The translations under genes were made by a program, and so were the position numbers. DNA of 64,000 nucleotides from Candidatus Loosdrechtia aerotolerans (lineage in GTDB: Bacteria > Planctomycetota > Brocadiia > Brocadiales > Brocadiaceae). The stretch lies in NCBI GenBank assembly GCA_021646405.1, contig SOER01000001.1, forward strand, positions 124,001-188,000, given 5' to 3'. Under the pieces are notes generated by a model that saw only the letters and a program-made list of their open reading frames with translations, was not told the origin of the DNA and did not search any database. Shown here in pieces: positions 42,932 to 53,841 of this stretch; position 1 is the first letter of the stretch, and each line of letters opens with the position of its first letter.

Positions 42932-44311
42932 TTATATCTGAGATAGCTCTTTTGTTAAACGGTCAATCGACTCCTTCGTTTTTGTCTCTGTTACACAGAA
43001 AAGCACACTATTATCAAACTCCGGATAATACCGGGAAATCTCTAATCCGCCTATAATCCCTTTTTTTAATAAATGTTCATTCATCGTATTTATACGATAG
43101 TTACCCTGAATCTTTACAGCAAACTCATGAAAGAAAGGCTTTTTAAATAGCGGTTTCACAGCAGGTAAAGCACTCAATTTCTCACAGGCGTAGTGACTCT
43201 TCTGTATATTAAGATGTGCCAGTTCTTTTATACCCGGTTTTCCTAATGCACAGAGATAGATACATGCCCTCAGTGCAAGAAGCGCCTGGTTGGTACAAAT
43301 ATTAGAAGTAGCTTTCTGACGTCGGATATGTTGTTCCCTGGCTTGAAGCGTAAGGACAAAACATCGTCTCCCATTGCTATCAACCGTTTCACCAGCAATC
43401 CTTCCTGGTATTTTGCGCAAGAACTCTTTTTTTACGGTAAAGAATCCCAAATAAGGCCCCCCGTAATTCAAATAATTACCCAGTACCTGGGCATCTCCGA
43501 CAGCAATATCGGCGTTATATTCTCCTGGTGATTTTAATATACCCAGGGAAACAGGATTTACACAGGCGACAAAGAGTGCACCGTGTTTGTGGGCAATAGA
43601 AGAAAGGGTCTCCATATCCTCAACACATCCAAAAAAATTCGGATTTTGTATCAGCACAGCCGCCGTCCTGTCATCGATAATCCTGTCCAACTGATCAACA
43701 TCTGTTATCCCTTCAGGTGAGCCTACCTCAACAATCTCAGTACGTAACCCTTTCAGGTACGTTGCGATTACTTGCCGGTACTCCGGATGGACCGATCGGG
43801 AGAGAACAATCTTGTTTTTCTCATTGAATCGTATAGAGAGAAGCGCTGCCTCCGCTAAAGCAGTAGAACCATCGTACAGAGAAGCATTCGACACATCCAT
43901 ACCTGTCAATTCGCATATTAATGTTTGAAATTCATAGATTACCTGAAGTGTACCCTGGCTTACCTCAGGCTGATACGGTGTGTAACAGGTATAAAACTCG
44001 CCTCTCGATGCCAAATGATCTACTAATGACGGAATGTAATGTTCGTAAGCCCCTGCACCCAGAAAAGAAATATACTTACCGGTACTAAAATTTTTCTCAC
44101 TGAGTTCTTTTAAAATTTCCAGTACGTGTGGTTCCGCTAGACCTTCCTGAAGAGACAGGGAGAACTCCCTTAATGGTTGAGGAATACCTTCGAGAAGCGT
44201 TTCAAATGAAGATACACCCATTTCCTTCAGCATTATTTCTTTATCACGTTCAGTATTTGGAATGTAATCCATCGCAGATTCGTTCCTCAATATTGAGGGT
44301 ATTTCATACAA
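42932..44311 (-). CDS. gcvPA: Glycine decarboxylase P-protein subunit 1
   Basis: 459 residues. The N-terminal half of the split P-protein: YIPNTERDKEIMLKEMGVSS, FLGAGAYEHYIPSLVDHLAS, TPYQPEVSQGTLQVIYEFQT, GMDVSNASLYDGSTALAEAA and YGGPYLGFF. The split into two genes is usual for many anaerobes and planctomycetes. The start at 44311 lies 6 bases after the carB stop; the ATG at 44272 (MDYIPNTERDKE) agrees better with the family and has GAGG upstream. It follows carB, linking glycine breakdown to carbamoyl phosphate synthesis in one transcript. Confidence 0.96.
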   Translation of the reverse strand: MYEIPSILRNESAMDYIPNTERDKEIMLKEMGVSSFETLLEGIPQPLREFSLSLQEGLAEPHVLEILKELSEKNFSTGKYISFLGAGAYEHYIPSLVDHLASRGEFYTCYTPYQPEVSQGTLQVIYEFQTLICELTGMDVSNASLYDGSTALAEAALLSIRFNEKNKIVLSRSVHPEYRQVIATYLKGLRTEIVEVGSPEGITDVDQLDRIIDDRTAAVLIQNPNFFGCVEDMETLSSIAHKHGALFVACVNPVSLGILKSPGEYNADIAVGDAQVLGNYLNYGGPYLGFFTVKKEFLRKIPGRIAGETVDSNGRRCFVLTLQAREQHIRRQKATSNICTNQALLALRACIYLCALGKPGIKELAHLNIQKSHYACEKLSALPAVKPLFKKPFFHEFAVKIQGNYRINTMNEHLLKKGIIGGLEISRYYPEFDNSVLFCVTETKTKESIDRLTKELSQI

Positions 44312-44317
44312 TACCGG

Positions 44318-47300
44318 TTATGTTCCATAATAATACTCCTGAATGGGTTTAACATCAAGATTTCCATTTTTGAGTGCCTCAATGGCCTTTACAGCAGCCA
44401 CGGCCCCGGCAATCGTTGTAAAATAAGGAACCCGGTGAACAAGGGCTGTGCGCCGCATAGAATAGGAGGCATTTTGAGCTGTTTTACCTTCTATCGTATT
44501 AATAACAAGTTGAATTTTATTATTTTTGATATGATCAACAATATTAGGTCGTCCTTCAATTACCTTGAGAACTGGTGTAACCGAAATATTATGTTCAGAA
44601 AGTACCCGTGCGGTACCCTGTGTGGCAACGATTTTAAAACCCATCTGCAAGAGTTTTTGTGATACGGATATCATGGATTTTTTATCCCTGTCCCTGACAC
44701 TGATAAAAACAGTACCCATGAGCGGAAGTTTACAATCTGCAGCCATTTGTGATTTGGCATAGGCACGACCAAAATCTACATCAAGTCCCATAACTTCACC
44801 TGTTGATTTCATTTCAGGACCTAATATCGTATCAACTTCTTTAAATTTTAAAAACGGGAAAACCGCCTCTTTTACCGCGATATGCTTCAACCCTGCCATC
44901 ATGGAAATATTAAGTTCGCTCAGCCTCTTCCCTGCAATAACCTTGGCGGCAACCTTCGCCATAGGGATACCAGTTGCCTTACTGACAAACGGTATTGTCC
45001 TTGAGGCACGGGGGTTAACTTCCAGTACATATACCGTCTTGTCCTTAACCGCAAACTGTATATTAAGAAGCCCCACGACATTCAATGCCAGAGCAATCGT
45101 CCGGGTCTGTTCTTTTAATTCGTGGATAATGTCATCATTTATAGAGTACGGTGGTATCGAGCAGGCACTGTCACCCGAGTGGATACCAGCTTCTTCAATG
45201 TGTTCCATTATACCACCAATAAATACCTCTTTACCATCACAAACAGCATCGACATCAATCTCTACCGCATCCTCCAGGAACCGGTCGATCAGGACAGGGT
45301 GCTCCAGTGAAACCTGTACGGCATGAGCAATATAATCCTCTAACCCCATTTCATCATAAACAATTCTCATAGCCCTTCCGCCGAGGACATAGGAAGGACG
45401 TAAGAGTACCGGATAGCCTATCTTACCGGCAACCATCTTTGCCTCCTCGCCTGAACGGGCATAACCATTTTCTGGCTGCCGTAATTCTAGCTGGTTCATT
45501 AAGGTTGCAAACCGTTCACGGTCTTCTGCGATATCGATACTATTCGGAGATGTCCCTAATATCCTAATACCCTCCTTCTCCAGGGGTACGGCCAATTTTA
45601 ACGGTGTTTGCCCCCCGAACTGGACAATAACACCCTCAGGCTTTTCTTTATCGATAATCTCAAGAACATCCTCCAGGGTAAGTGGCTCAAAATAGAGCCG
45701 GTCTGAGGTATCATAATCGGTACTTACCGTCTCCGGGTTGCAATTAACCATAATTGTCTCATACCCTAATTCTCTTAATGCAAAAACCCCATGAACACAA
45801 CAGTAGTCAAATTCAATTCCCTGTCCGATACGGTTAGGCCCGCTTCCCAGGATGATAATCTTCTTTTTCTGAGTAGGCTCTGCCTCACAGGAGGTTTCAT
45901 ACGTAGAATACAAATAAGGAGTAAATGCCTTAAACTCCGCAGCACAGGTGTCTACATGTTTATATACAGGTCTAATCCCAACGTTCCTGCGGTACTCCCG
46001 TATAGTCCTTTCGTCAACATTACAGATATGCGCCAAATATTCGTCTGAAAATCCGCATTGTTTGGCCGCAATTACCATTTCCCTGTCCATCTCAAGTGTG
46101 CTATCTTCCCGTACACTTTTCGAATATCTTTGTCGTATTTCATTCTCTAAATCTAATACTTGCTTTATATTATAAAGAAACCACCGATCGACATGCGTCC
46201 ATTTATATATCTCATCCAGGCTCATACCAGAGCGTACTGCATCAGCAATGTACCACAACCTGTCAGGATGAGGAACCAGTAATTTCTCACTCAAAAATTC
46301 CCGCCGTTGTTCTTGTGACCATTTATCACTTCCCGAAGGCAAAAAGCTCTCAAACCCATACCTTCCTGCTTCCAAAGAACGAATAGCCTTGCCAATGGAC
46401 TCTTTAAAGGTACGTCCGATTGCCATAACTTCGCCTACAGATTTCATGTGGATAGTAAGCTCTGGCGTAGTATCCGGAAATTTTTCAAAATTAAACCGGG
46501 GTATTTTGACCACGCAATAATCAATCGTAGGCTCGAAACAGGCGGGGGTATAACGGGTAATATCATTAGGAATCTCATCAAGGGTATAACCTATTGCAAG
46601 CTTCGCTGCAATTTTAGCGATAGGGAACCCCGTAGCCTTTGAAGCCAGGGCAGAACTCCTTGAGACCCTGGGATTCATCTCAATTGCCAGCATTTCCCCA
46701 TTTTCCGGATTAACGGCAAATTGGATATTAGAGCCACCTGTCTCTACCCCTATTTCTCTAATAATCTTAATTGCTGCATCCCGCATGTATTGATATTCAA
46801 TGTCGGTAAGGGTTTGGGCAGGAGCTACAGTAATGCTGTCGCCTGTATGAACACCCATGGGATCAAAATTCTCAATAGAGCAGATGATTACAACATTGTC
46901 CTTCACATCGCGCATTACTTCCAGTTCATACTCCTTCCATCCCAGAACCGAACGTTCCACAAGTACTTCATGGACAGGACTAGCGTCTAAGGCTGTCTTA
47001 ATATATTCATCATATTCTTCAATATTATAGGCAGCGTTTCCACCAGCACCTCCAAGAGTAAATGAAGGACGGATAATCACGGGGAAACCGATCTTTTCAA
47101 TAATCTCCATCGCCTCATCATATGAGTGGGCATAATCACTTTCAGGTACAGCAATGCCAATCTGTTTCATGGCAGACTTAAATAATGACCGGTCTTCAGC
47201 CTTTTTGATTGCATCCAGTTTGGCACCAATCAGTTCTACACCGTATTCATCCAGCACCCCCTTCTCTGCAAGGTTAACGGCTGTATTTAAACCCGTCTGC

Positions 47301-47575
47301 CCGCCCAAAGTCGGAAGCAATGCCTGTGGACGCTCCTGAGCTATGATCTTTGCTACCATTTCAGGGGTAATTGGTTCGATATAGGTCTTATCAGCAACCT
47401 CAGGGTCTGTCATAATCGTTGCAGGATTGCTGTTTACCAGGACGACCCTATATCCCTCTTCCCGGAGTGCCTTGCAGGCCTGAGTACCAGAATAATCAAA
47501 CTCACAAGCCTGACCAATAACAATTGGTCCAGAGCCAATAATAAGGATTTTTTCTATATCAGTTCTTTTCGGCAT
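44318..47575 (-). CDS. carB: Carbamoyl phosphate synthase, large subunit
   Basis: 1,085 residues. Two homologous ATP-grasp halves, each opening with an [20 protein letters not shown]-type block (about residues 10-29) and [20 protein letters not shown] (about 560). ATP-binding stretches [20 protein letters not shown] and [20 protein letters not shown] follow, and the last part is an MGS-like regulatory domain ([20 protein letters not shown]). It makes carbamoyl phosphate from bicarbonate, ammonia and two ATP for pyrimidine and arginine synthesis. It follows carA by 8 bases. Confidence 0.97.
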   Translation of the reverse strand: MPKRTDIEKILIIGSGPIVIGQACEFDYSGTQACKALREEGYRVVLVNSNPATIMTDPEVADKTYIEPITPEMVAKIIAQERPQALLPTLGGQTGLNTAVNLAEKGVLDEYGVELIGAKLDAIKKAEDRSLFKSAMKQIGIAVPESDYAHSYDEAMEIIEKIGFPVIIRPSFTLGGAGGNAAYNIEEYDEYIKTALDASPVHEVLVERSVLGWKEYELEVMRDVKDNVVIICSIENFDPMGVHTGDSITVAPAQTLTDIEYQYMRDAAIKIIREIGVETGGSNIQFAVNPENGEMLAIEMNPRVSRSSALASKATGFPIAKIAAKLAIGYTLDEIPNDITRYTPACFEPTIDYCVVKIPRFNFEKFPDTTPELTIHMKSVGEVMAIGRTFKESIGKAIRSLEAGRYGFESFLPSGSDKWSQEQRREFLSEKLLVPHPDRLWYIADAVRSGMSLDEIYKWTHVDRWFLYNIKQVLDLENEIRQRYSKSVREDSTLEMDREMVIAAKQCGFSDEYLAHICNVDERTIREYRRNVGIRPVYKHVDTCAAEFKAFTPYLYSTYETSCEAEPTQKKKIIILGSGPNRIGQGIEFDYCCVHGVFALRELGYETIMVNCNPETVSTDYDTSDRLYFEPLTLEDVLEIIDKEKPEGVIVQFGGQTPLKLAVPLEKEGIRILGTSPNSIDIAEDRERFATLMNQLELRQPENGYARSGEEAKMVAGKIGYPVLLRPSYVLGGRAMRIVYDEMGLEDYIAHAVQVSLEHPVLIDRFLEDAVEIDVDAVCDGKEVFIGGIMEHIEEAGIHSGDSACSIPPYSINDDIIHELKEQTRTIALALNVVGLLNIQFAVKDKTVYVLEVNPRASRTIPFVSKATGIPMAKVAAKVIAGKRLSELNISMMAGLKHIAVKEAVFPFLKFKEVDTILGPEMKSTGEVMGLDVDFGRAYAKSQMAADCKLPLMGTVFISVRDRDKKSMISVSQKLLQMGFKIVATQGTARVLSEHNISVTPVLKVIEGRPNIVDHIKNNKIQLVINTIEGKTAQNASYSMRRTALVHRVPYFTTIAGAVAAVKAIEALKNGNLDVKPIQEYYYGT

Positions 47576-47583
47576 TCTCTGTT

Positions 47584-48714
47584 TTACTGTCTCATTATAT
47601 CGATAAACTGTTGAAATAAATAACGTGCATCATGTGGGCCAGGTGATGCTTCCGGGTGATACTGTACAGAAAAGGCTGGTACCGAATGGCATCTCAGCCC
47701 TTCTACCGACTTATCGTTTAGATTGATATGGGTAATCGCTACATCACCATAAAGACTTTTATGCAAAGTAGCCTCCGGAGATGGATTTTCTACTGCAAAA
47801 CTATGATTCTGGGCAGTAATCTTCACTTCTTTGGTAGCAAGATCTATTACTGGCTGATTACCACCATGATGTCCAAACTTCAGTTTATATGATTTCAACC
47901 CCAGGGTAACTGCTAATAGCTGGTGACCGAGGCAAATTCCGAATATGGGTTTTTTACCAAGCAAACCTTTTATATTCTCAATCATGTAGGGAACAGCCTC
48001 CGGGTCTCCCGGACCATTCGAAAGTACAATGCCATCGGGATCCATATCTAAAATAGCCTGGGATGGCGTGCCGGCAGGAACCACACGTACTGAACAACCA
48101 GCATTATACAAACTCCTCAAAATGTTGTATTTCACACCACAATCATAAACGATAATTCTGTATCTCTTAGTCTCCTCCTGATCCTCGCCTCTTCCTTTCC
48201 ATTCGTAGAACCCATTACATGTCACCGCACTTACCAGATCTATTCCGACTAATCCCGGAGATGAGTGTACTTTTTTCAAAAGGCTCGGGACATCAAAATC
48301 CGTAGTTGAAATAATGCCCTGTTGAGCACCAAAATCCCGTATGTGAGCCGTTAATGCCCTTGTATCTATACCCTGAATGCCTACAGTTCCGTTCTTCCTG
48401 AGAAACTCATCCAGGCTCATTTGCGAACGCCAGTTACTTGGAAAAGGACTGCATTCTTTTGTAATAAAACCTTCCAAAAACAGCTTCTGTGACTCGTAAT
48501 CCTCCTCATTAATCCCATAATTACCAATAAGAGGATATGTCATAGCCACAATTTGTCCTTTATACGATGGATCAGTGAGGATCTCCTGATATCCCATTAA
48601 GCTGGTATTAAAGATTACCTCGCCGATGGTTTCGCCAGAAGCACCGAGAGAATACCCTTTAAAAATCGTCCCGTCCGCCAAAACCAGTATTGCCTTTTTT
48701 CTATCGATAAACAT
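47584..48714 (-). CDS. carA: Carbamoyl phosphate synthase, small (glutaminase) subunit
   Basis: 376 residues. The N-terminal domain has [20 protein letters not shown] and [20 protein letters not shown]. The class I amidotransferase half holds [11 protein letters not shown], the nucleophile cysteine in [30 protein letters not shown] and the His-Glu pair in [13 protein letters not shown]. It gives ammonia to CarB through a tunnel. It is the first gene of carA-carB-gcvPA-gcvPB. Confidence 0.97.
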   Translation of the reverse strand: MFIDRKKAILVLADGTIFKGYSLGASGETIGEVIFNTSLMGYQEILTDPSYKGQIVAMTYPLIGNYGINEEDYESQKLFLEGFITKECSPFPSNWRSQMSLDEFLRKNGTVGIQGIDTRALTAHIRDFGAQQGIISTTDFDVPSLLKKVHSSPGLVGIDLVSAVTCNGFYEWKGRGEDQEETKRYRIIVYDCGVKYNILRSLYNAGCSVRVVPAGTPSQAILDMDPDGIVLSNGPGDPEAVPYMIENIKGLLGKKPIFGICLGHQLLAVTLGLKSYKLKFGHHGGNQPVIDLATKEVKITAQNHSFAVENPSPEATLHKSLYGDVAITHINLNDKSVEGLRCHSVPAFSVQYHPEASPGPHDARYLFQQFIDIMRQ

Positions 48715-49245
48715 ATATCTTTACTATATCTCTATAAATATTAAATGAGGCATGCGTGAATGCCTCTCACCTGAATTTCTCACTTCTGATTATAACAAGT
48801 TTTTCAACTTTACCATAATATGATTCTGTTCGTTCAACATTATTTTTTCGTAATTACCCCAACCGGATAATCAGCTAAAGATACCGATAAGCGCTCAATC
48901 CTACAAACAAAACAGAATGATGTCAAGCCAAAGTTTTTCCTTGACTAACACGACGCCTCTGCTATATTACTTTTAGTATTATTTATAGCACTATCAGGAT
49001 TCACAAACCCTGTTAGGCTCGATTTTGCCACTTATTTTACCCGATCTGTGTTGGCCTCGCAGAAGAATCAAATAAAATAACGGAGAGATTGGAGCAAATT
49101 TTTCATAAATATCCTTACAATACCTTTAGCAGGCTGCTACACTTTACTATCATAAAGAGTTTATCACGAGTATCTTCTATCTTAAAACACCTTTATACAA
49201 AGGAATTTTTTCAAGGAAAGAGGTTTCTCAGTATGAGGCTTTCTC
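48715..49245. promoter_or_regulatory. Divergent promoter region between carA and pgsA
   Basis: 531 bases with no gene. On the + strand TTGACT (48941-48946), 16 bases and TATATT (48963-48968) form a fair promoter for pgsA, leaving a leader of about 270 bases. No riboswitch or pyrimidine-attenuator structure was recognised upstream of carA. Confidence 0.4.
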
Positions 49246-49809
49246 ATGTTAACCCTCTCTAACAAGATCAGTCTTAGCAGAATCTTCTTTATCCCTCCAC
49301 TTGTATTTTGTATAACACAAGTGCAGCATAATAACCATTACCGATATGCTTGTCTTTTTATAATGCTTCTTGTCTGGTTCAGCGATATGCTGGATGGTTA
49401 TGTAGCACGAAGGAGAAATGAGACGACGAATCTGGGAAAATATCTTGATCCTTTTGCAGACAAGCTTGTACTTATGATCTCCTGCGTCATACTCTCCTCA
49501 GACCGTATTTGGCCGGAGCCAAGATTTCCTAATTGGATTCCAACCGTTATTGTCTGCAGGGATCTTTTCCTGATACTTGGTACTGCAGCATTGATTATTA
49601 TCACAGGAAGGATGAATTGCCAGCCAACGATACTCGGTAAGGCATCAACAGGTCTTCAAATTATTGCCGTTCTATCTGTGTTTGTCGGAAATCATATTCC
49701 CCTCCCGGCCCTCGTAGCTATTTGGTGGACAGCAATTGTCTTTACTTTTGCTTCCGGCCTCCTCTATATGTATAAAGGTGTAAAACAGTTAAAGTTCACT
49801 ATTCCCTGA
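49246..49809 (+). CDS. pgsA: CDP-diacylglycerol-glycerol-3-phosphate 3-phosphatidyltransferase
   Basis: 187 residues with four or five spans. The CDP-alcohol phosphotransferase signature is complete: DMLDGYVARRRNETTNLGKY, then LDPFADK (D-G-x2-A-R-x8-G-x3-D-x3-D). The N-terminus (NKISLSRIFFIPPLVFCITQ) is typical of PgsA. It makes phosphatidylglycerol phosphate in the inner membrane. GAGG lies 7 bases before the ATG. The paralogous families (PssA, choline transferases) are less likely given the N-terminus. Confidence 0.88.
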   Translation: MLTLSNKISLSRIFFIPPLVFCITQVQHNNHYRYACLFIMLLVWFSDMLDGYVARRRNETTNLGKYLDPFADKLVLMISCVILSSDRIWPEPRFPNWIPTVIVCRDLFLILGTAALIIITGRMNCQPTILGKASTGLQIIAVLSVFVGNHIPLPALVAIWWTAIVFTFASGLLYMYKGVKQLKFTIP

Positions 49810-49934
49810 AAAGATACACCGTAGCAATTCTTTTCCGAATATAAGACACAAAAAACTTTACATTTCCCGCCTTTTTTACTACTATTATTATGGAAAAGTC
49901 ATACTATTTCTCTAGCATATACAAGGGGCTTTTA

Positions 49935-51170
49935 ATGCGATTTAATACAATACAAGAGGTTGTAGATGACCTCAAACAGGGCAAAATGATCATCCTTATA
50001 GATGATGAGAACCGTGAAAACGAAGGGGACTTAGTCATCGCAGCTGAAAAAGTTACACCGGATGCCATTAATTTTATCCTTACCCATGCACGCGGCATTC
50101 TTTGTCTTGCAATCAGTGCCAAACGGGCAGAAGAACTTAATCTGTACCCAATGGTCGCAAACAATACCTCAAGTTTTCAAACGCCTTTTACTGTTTCTAT
50201 TGATGCGAAAAGGGATATTACCACAGGGGTTTCCTCCAAAGACCGGGCAACAACAATATTAACCGTTATTGATGATAACACAACAACAGAAGACCTTGTC
50301 AGACCCGGTCATATATTTCCGCTGAAAGCGCAAAAAGGCGGAGTACTGGTAAGAACGGGGCATACCGAGGGCGCAGTAGATTTAACCCGTATTGCAGGTC
50401 TCAAATCTGCTGCTGTTATTTGTGAAATCATGACAGAAGACGGAAACATGGCGAAACTTCCTGAACTCAAAAAGTTCGCAGAAAAACATAAGCTAAAAAT
50501 CTGCACTATTGCTGACATCATCAAATATCGGCATGAGCAGGAACGGCTCATCGAAAAGCGGGTTGCGGTAAATCTCCCTACCCTCTATGGAAATTTTACC
50601 CTTCACCTCTATCGCTCTTTCGTTGATGAATATCTTCATCTGGCCCTTTGCCTCGGCATCGGCAATGGAAGTGGAAATGGGGACAGCCCGGCTCCATTAC
50701 ATACAGAACCTGTACTGGTAAGGGTCCATGACGAATGCTTAACTGGTGATATTTTTGGCTCCCTTCGATGTGACTGCGGGGAACAGCTCCACAATACCCT
50801 TAAAACAATTCAAAAAGAGGGAAAAGGCATTCTGCTTTACATGCGGCAGGAGGGCCGTGGAATCGGCCTTGAAAATAAACTCCACGCATACCTCCTCCAG
50901 GAGAAGGGACTCGATACTGTAGAGGCAAACGAAAAACTCGGTTTCCCTGCTGATAAACGTGATTACGGCATCGGTGCACAAATTTTGAGAGATCTGGGTA
51001 TTACAAAAATGCGGTTACTTACAAACAACCCGAAGAAATTTGCTGCTCTTACAGGGTACGGACTTGAAATCGTGGAAAGACTACCTATTGTTACAGAGCC
51101 TAAAGAGGAAAATAAGCATTATCTCCGGGCGAAGAAGGAAAAACTCGGACATATCATAGAAACAATATGA
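49935..51170 (+). CDS. ribBA: Bifunctional riboflavin protein RibBA (DHBP synthase / GTP cyclohydrolase II)
   Basis: About 411 residues. The N-terminal RibB domain has IILIDDENRENEGDLVIAAE, THARGILCLAIS and RPGHIFPLKAQKGGVLVRTG, HTEGAVDL. The C-terminal RibA domain has VRVHDECLTGDIFGSLRCDC (zinc cysteines), YMRQEGRGIGLENKLHAY and RLLTNNPKKF. It supplies both riboflavin precursors. I chose ATG 49935, with AAGGGG about 8 bases upstream; the frame begins 45 bases earlier at an ATG without such a site. No FMN riboswitch is seen in the 125 bases before it. Confidence 0.96.
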   Translation: MRFNTIQEVVDDLKQGKMIILIDDENRENEGDLVIAAEKVTPDAINFILTHARGILCLAISAKRAEELNLYPMVANNTSSFQTPFTVSIDAKRDITTGVSSKDRATTILTVIDDNTTTEDLVRPGHIFPLKAQKGGVLVRTGHTEGAVDLTRIAGLKSAAVICEIMTEDGNMAKLPELKKFAEKHKLKICTIADIIKYRHEQERLIEKRVAVNLPTLYGNFTLHLYRSFVDEYLHLALCLGIGNGSGNGDSPAPLHTEPVLVRVHDECLTGDIFGSLRCDCGEQLHNTLKTIQKEGKGILLYMRQEGRGIGLENKLHAYLLQEKGLDTVEANEKLGFPADKRDYGIGAQILRDLGITKMRLLTNNPKKFAALTGYGLEIVERLPIVTEPKEENKHYLRAKKEKLGHIIETI

Positions 51171-51431
51171 TCATTCACCGCATTCGTACAGGAGAAGCGG
51201 TGTAATCACACCAGGACGCCGAGTTGCAAAGGGAGCAGAAGGTGTGAAGTTAGGAGGTTGAGAAGTTGAGAAATTATGATATTCACAACTTCCCGTCTTC
51301 TCAACTTCCCAATTTCTTTCTCTTGTGATGTCCTGGCAGCTTTGTGTGAGGATCAGAAAAGAGTACAGCATTGTTCCTCACTCTACCAGGAAACGCGCCC
51401 GAAAGGGATGCGGCTATAAAAGGAGGTATAA
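51171..51431. repeat. Repeat-rich intergenic stretch between ribBA and hutU
   Basis: CACCGC...GCGGTG (51178-51203) follows the ribBA stop. Next lies an imperfect inverted repeat built of GTTGAGAAGTTGAGAA and TTCTCAACTT units (about 51257-51308). The last part (AAAAGAGTACAGCATTGTTCC ... AAAGGGATGCGGCTA, about 51357-51416) repeats the right half of the element at 9498-9610. Confidence 0.55.
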
Positions 51432-53120
51432 TTATATCGCTTCAGGTATCACTATCCCGCTTCTTTTCGCCACATCTCCAGCAGCCTCATATCCTGCATC
51501 TACATATCGCGCAATTCCAATCCCAGCGTCTGCCATAAAAATCCTCTCAATTTTTTCATCTCTCGTACCTGCAGCCACAACAGCCATACCAACATGAAGA
51601 GAGTTGGCAATCCCTACGCCACCCCCCTGGTGAAAACTTACCCATGTAGCACCATTTGCACTATTGAGGATACCGTGCAGTATTGGCCAATCAGTTATAG
51701 CATCACTACCATCTTTCATATTCTCAGTTTCCTGATAGGGAGAGGCACCTGACCCGCCATCAAGACCATCTCTGCAAATAACAACCGGTGCCTTTACACT
51801 ACCCTTCCTCACCATATCATTAATAATCAGGCCCACCCTGATACGATCATCATGTCCCATCCAGCAAACCCGGGCAGGAAGCCCCAGGTGTGGTATCTTT
51901 TCTTTCGCCACCTTTATCCATTTCACAAGGGGCGTATTTTCAGGAAAATTTTTGATAATTGCCTCGTCAATCTTTTCAATGTCTCCATCATCACCTGATA
52001 ATGCCACCCATTGAAGCGAGCCTTTTCCCTGGTAATATAAAGGTCGCAGAAATGCAGATATGAAACCCGGATACCAATAACGACCATCAGAATCCCTCAT
52101 AGAAACGCCTGCCGCCTCTGCCTGTGACCTGAGATTATTCCCGAAATCAAAGCATACAGCGCCATTTCTCTGCATCTTTAAGATCGCTTTCGCCTGCTCA
52201 ATAACGGCATCGAGTACCTTTTCCCGGTAAGTCCGCCTGTTCTTCTTCAGCTTGTCAAGCTCATGTATATTGCTTACCGGTACATAAGACATGAGATCAT
52301 GGGCCGGTGTCTGATCCGTTACAACATCAGGGGTAATATTTCGCTCTACCAGTTCAGGATAAACAACAGCAGCATTCCCAACCAGACCTACCGATAAAGG
52401 ATACTGCTGAGATCTTGCATCAAAGACCCATTGAAGCGCCTCATCAAGATTATCCGTCATCTTATCACAACAACCCTGCTTCATTCTTCTCTCTATTCGT
52501 TCCCTTCGTACTTCCACACACAGAACAATACCCTCATTCATCGTTACTGCCAACGGTTGGGCACTGCTCATTTCTCCCATACCTGAGGTAAGTACAAACC
52601 GCCCTTTCAGTGTTTCTGAATGAAAGGCCACTCTTGCAATAGCCGCAAAGGTCTCATAAGTACCCTGCAGGGCATTTTGAATGCCGGTATACATCCACCC
52701 TCCTGCCGACATCTGACCGTACATGGTAAGGCCATTTTCATCATAGGTGTCAAATACTTCCTGTTTAGACCATGCAGGGACAAGGTTCGAGTTGGCTATA
52801 AGGATACGGGGTGACAGCTCATGGGTCTTTGCAACATATACCGGTTTACCCGATTGAATACAGAGCGTCTCATCCTCCTTGAGTATTTTCAAGGTATTGA
52901 TAATCCTCTGGTATTCTTTCCAATTCCTCGCAATACGGCCACTCCCTCCATAAATAACAAGCTCTTCCGGTTGAATGGCAACATCAGGATCAAGACTATT
53001 CATGAACATCCGTAATGCCGCCTCACTATCCCAGCTCTTACAGGTAAGGGTTACACCCGTCGATGCTTTAACAGGCATTTGCGGCCGGAACTCATAAAAC
53101 ATTGGTCGCGTCATAAGCAT
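51432..53120 (-). CDS. hutU: Urocanate hydratase (urocanase)
   Basis: 562 residues. It hydrates urocanate to imidazolone propionate using tightly bound NAD+. Recognisable segments: ELVIYGGSGRIARNWKEYQR, LTMYGQMSAGGWMYTGIQNA, VGLVGNAAVVYPELVER, LPARVCWMGHDDR with the conserved cysteine, CRDGLDGGSGASPYQETENM, and NGATWVSFHQGGGVGIANSL. No histidine ammonia-lyase, imidazolonepropionase or formiminoglutamase gene is nearby. The length fits the family. A 55-residue ORF lies 15 bases upstream in the same direction. Confidence 0.93.
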   Translation of the reverse strand: MLMTRPMFYEFRPQMPVKASTGVTLTCKSWDSEAALRMFMNSLDPDVAIQPEELVIYGGSGRIARNWKEYQRIINTLKILKEDETLCIQSGKPVYVAKTHELSPRILIANSNLVPAWSKQEVFDTYDENGLTMYGQMSAGGWMYTGIQNALQGTYETFAAIARVAFHSETLKGRFVLTSGMGEMSSAQPLAVTMNEGIVLCVEVRRERIERRMKQGCCDKMTDNLDEALQWVFDARSQQYPLSVGLVGNAAVVYPELVERNITPDVVTDQTPAHDLMSYVPVSNIHELDKLKKNRRTYREKVLDAVIEQAKAILKMQRNGAVCFDFGNNLRSQAEAAGVSMRDSDGRYWYPGFISAFLRPLYYQGKGSLQWVALSGDDGDIEKIDEAIIKNFPENTPLVKWIKVAKEKIPHLGLPARVCWMGHDDRIRVGLIINDMVRKGSVKAPVVICRDGLDGGSGASPYQETENMKDGSDAITDWPILHGILNSANGATWVSFHQGGGVGIANSLHVGMAVVAAGTRDEKIERIFMADAGIGIARYVDAGYEAAGDVAKRSGIVIPEAI

Positions 53121-53135
53121 TTATTCCTTTTTCAA

Positions 53136-53303
53136 TTATACCTCGGGTAAAAATTTACCTAATTCTTGCATCCACTTCCATGTCTCATTTTTCATATTCT
53201 CAGCTTCAGCACCATTCTCGAATGCATCTTCGTTCTCCTCGATAAAACAATACACCTTCCCTAAGAATTCTTTCAATTCCGCTACTTGTTTTAAGATATC
53301 CAT
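53136..53303 (-). CDS. Small acidic protein upstream of hutU, unknown
   Basis: A 55-residue frame: MDILKQVAELKEFLGKVYCF, then IEENEDAFENGAEAENMKNE and a tail TWKWMQELGKFLPEV. GAGGAAGG lies 6-12 bases before the ATG. It is rich in glutamate and looks helical. It ends 15 bases before hutU, so both are probably on one transcript. I do not recognise a family. Confidence 0.65.
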   Translation of the reverse strand: MDILKQVAELKEFLGKVYCFIEENEDAFENGAEAENMKNETWKWMQELGKFLPEV

Positions 53304-53841
53304 AACTATTCCTTCCTCAATCAGAATTCAGGTAAAATATTCTAGGAAAATATACCATACATTCCTCATACAATGCAAACAGTTCTTGCTATAAGCAATC
53401 TCATTCATACATTATTTTGATACATTCTTAGTTATAGAAAATATCAGAAGAGCGTTATCATAAAAGAAGAATATGAGTCCTAAGTGATTCCCATTCTTCA
53501 TGTAAAATAGTAAAAAAAACTTGTCAAAAGATGCTGTTCACAGTAAGATTAATATATTAACTTATGGATTTTGCAGTAGAATTTTTTGGTATAAGATACC
53601 CTCATAAGGTATGATACGTTTAGAGAAAACCAACAATAGAATTTAGCAATATATTATTTTTTATCTTGAAGAGGAGAAAAGCCCAGGTTCAATTCCCAAT
53701 TTTAACCGGAATAAATAAAACCTAAATTATTGCTGCCACTACTTGCATTCAGGTTTTTATTTATAACCATCTTCATTTCATTAAATAATACAAATCTCCT
53801 GTTAAATCTTGATTATAAATATTCTATAATATCATAAAGCA
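53304..53841. other. AT-rich intergenic stretch before the sensor kinase operon
   Basis: 538 bases between divergent genes. No frame with start and ribosome-binding site was found. It must contain promoters for the small ORF/hutU on one side and the kinase on the other. Confidence 0.45.

Noticed and set aside
49810-49934. Possible FMN riboswitch before ribBA
   Set aside because: Only about 125 bases are available and none of the conserved RFN-element boxes were seen.
53680-53720. GGTTCAATTCC resembling a tRNA T-loop
   Set aside because: No acceptor stem, anticodon arm or D arm can be folded around it. No tRNA or rRNA gene was found anywhere in the window.
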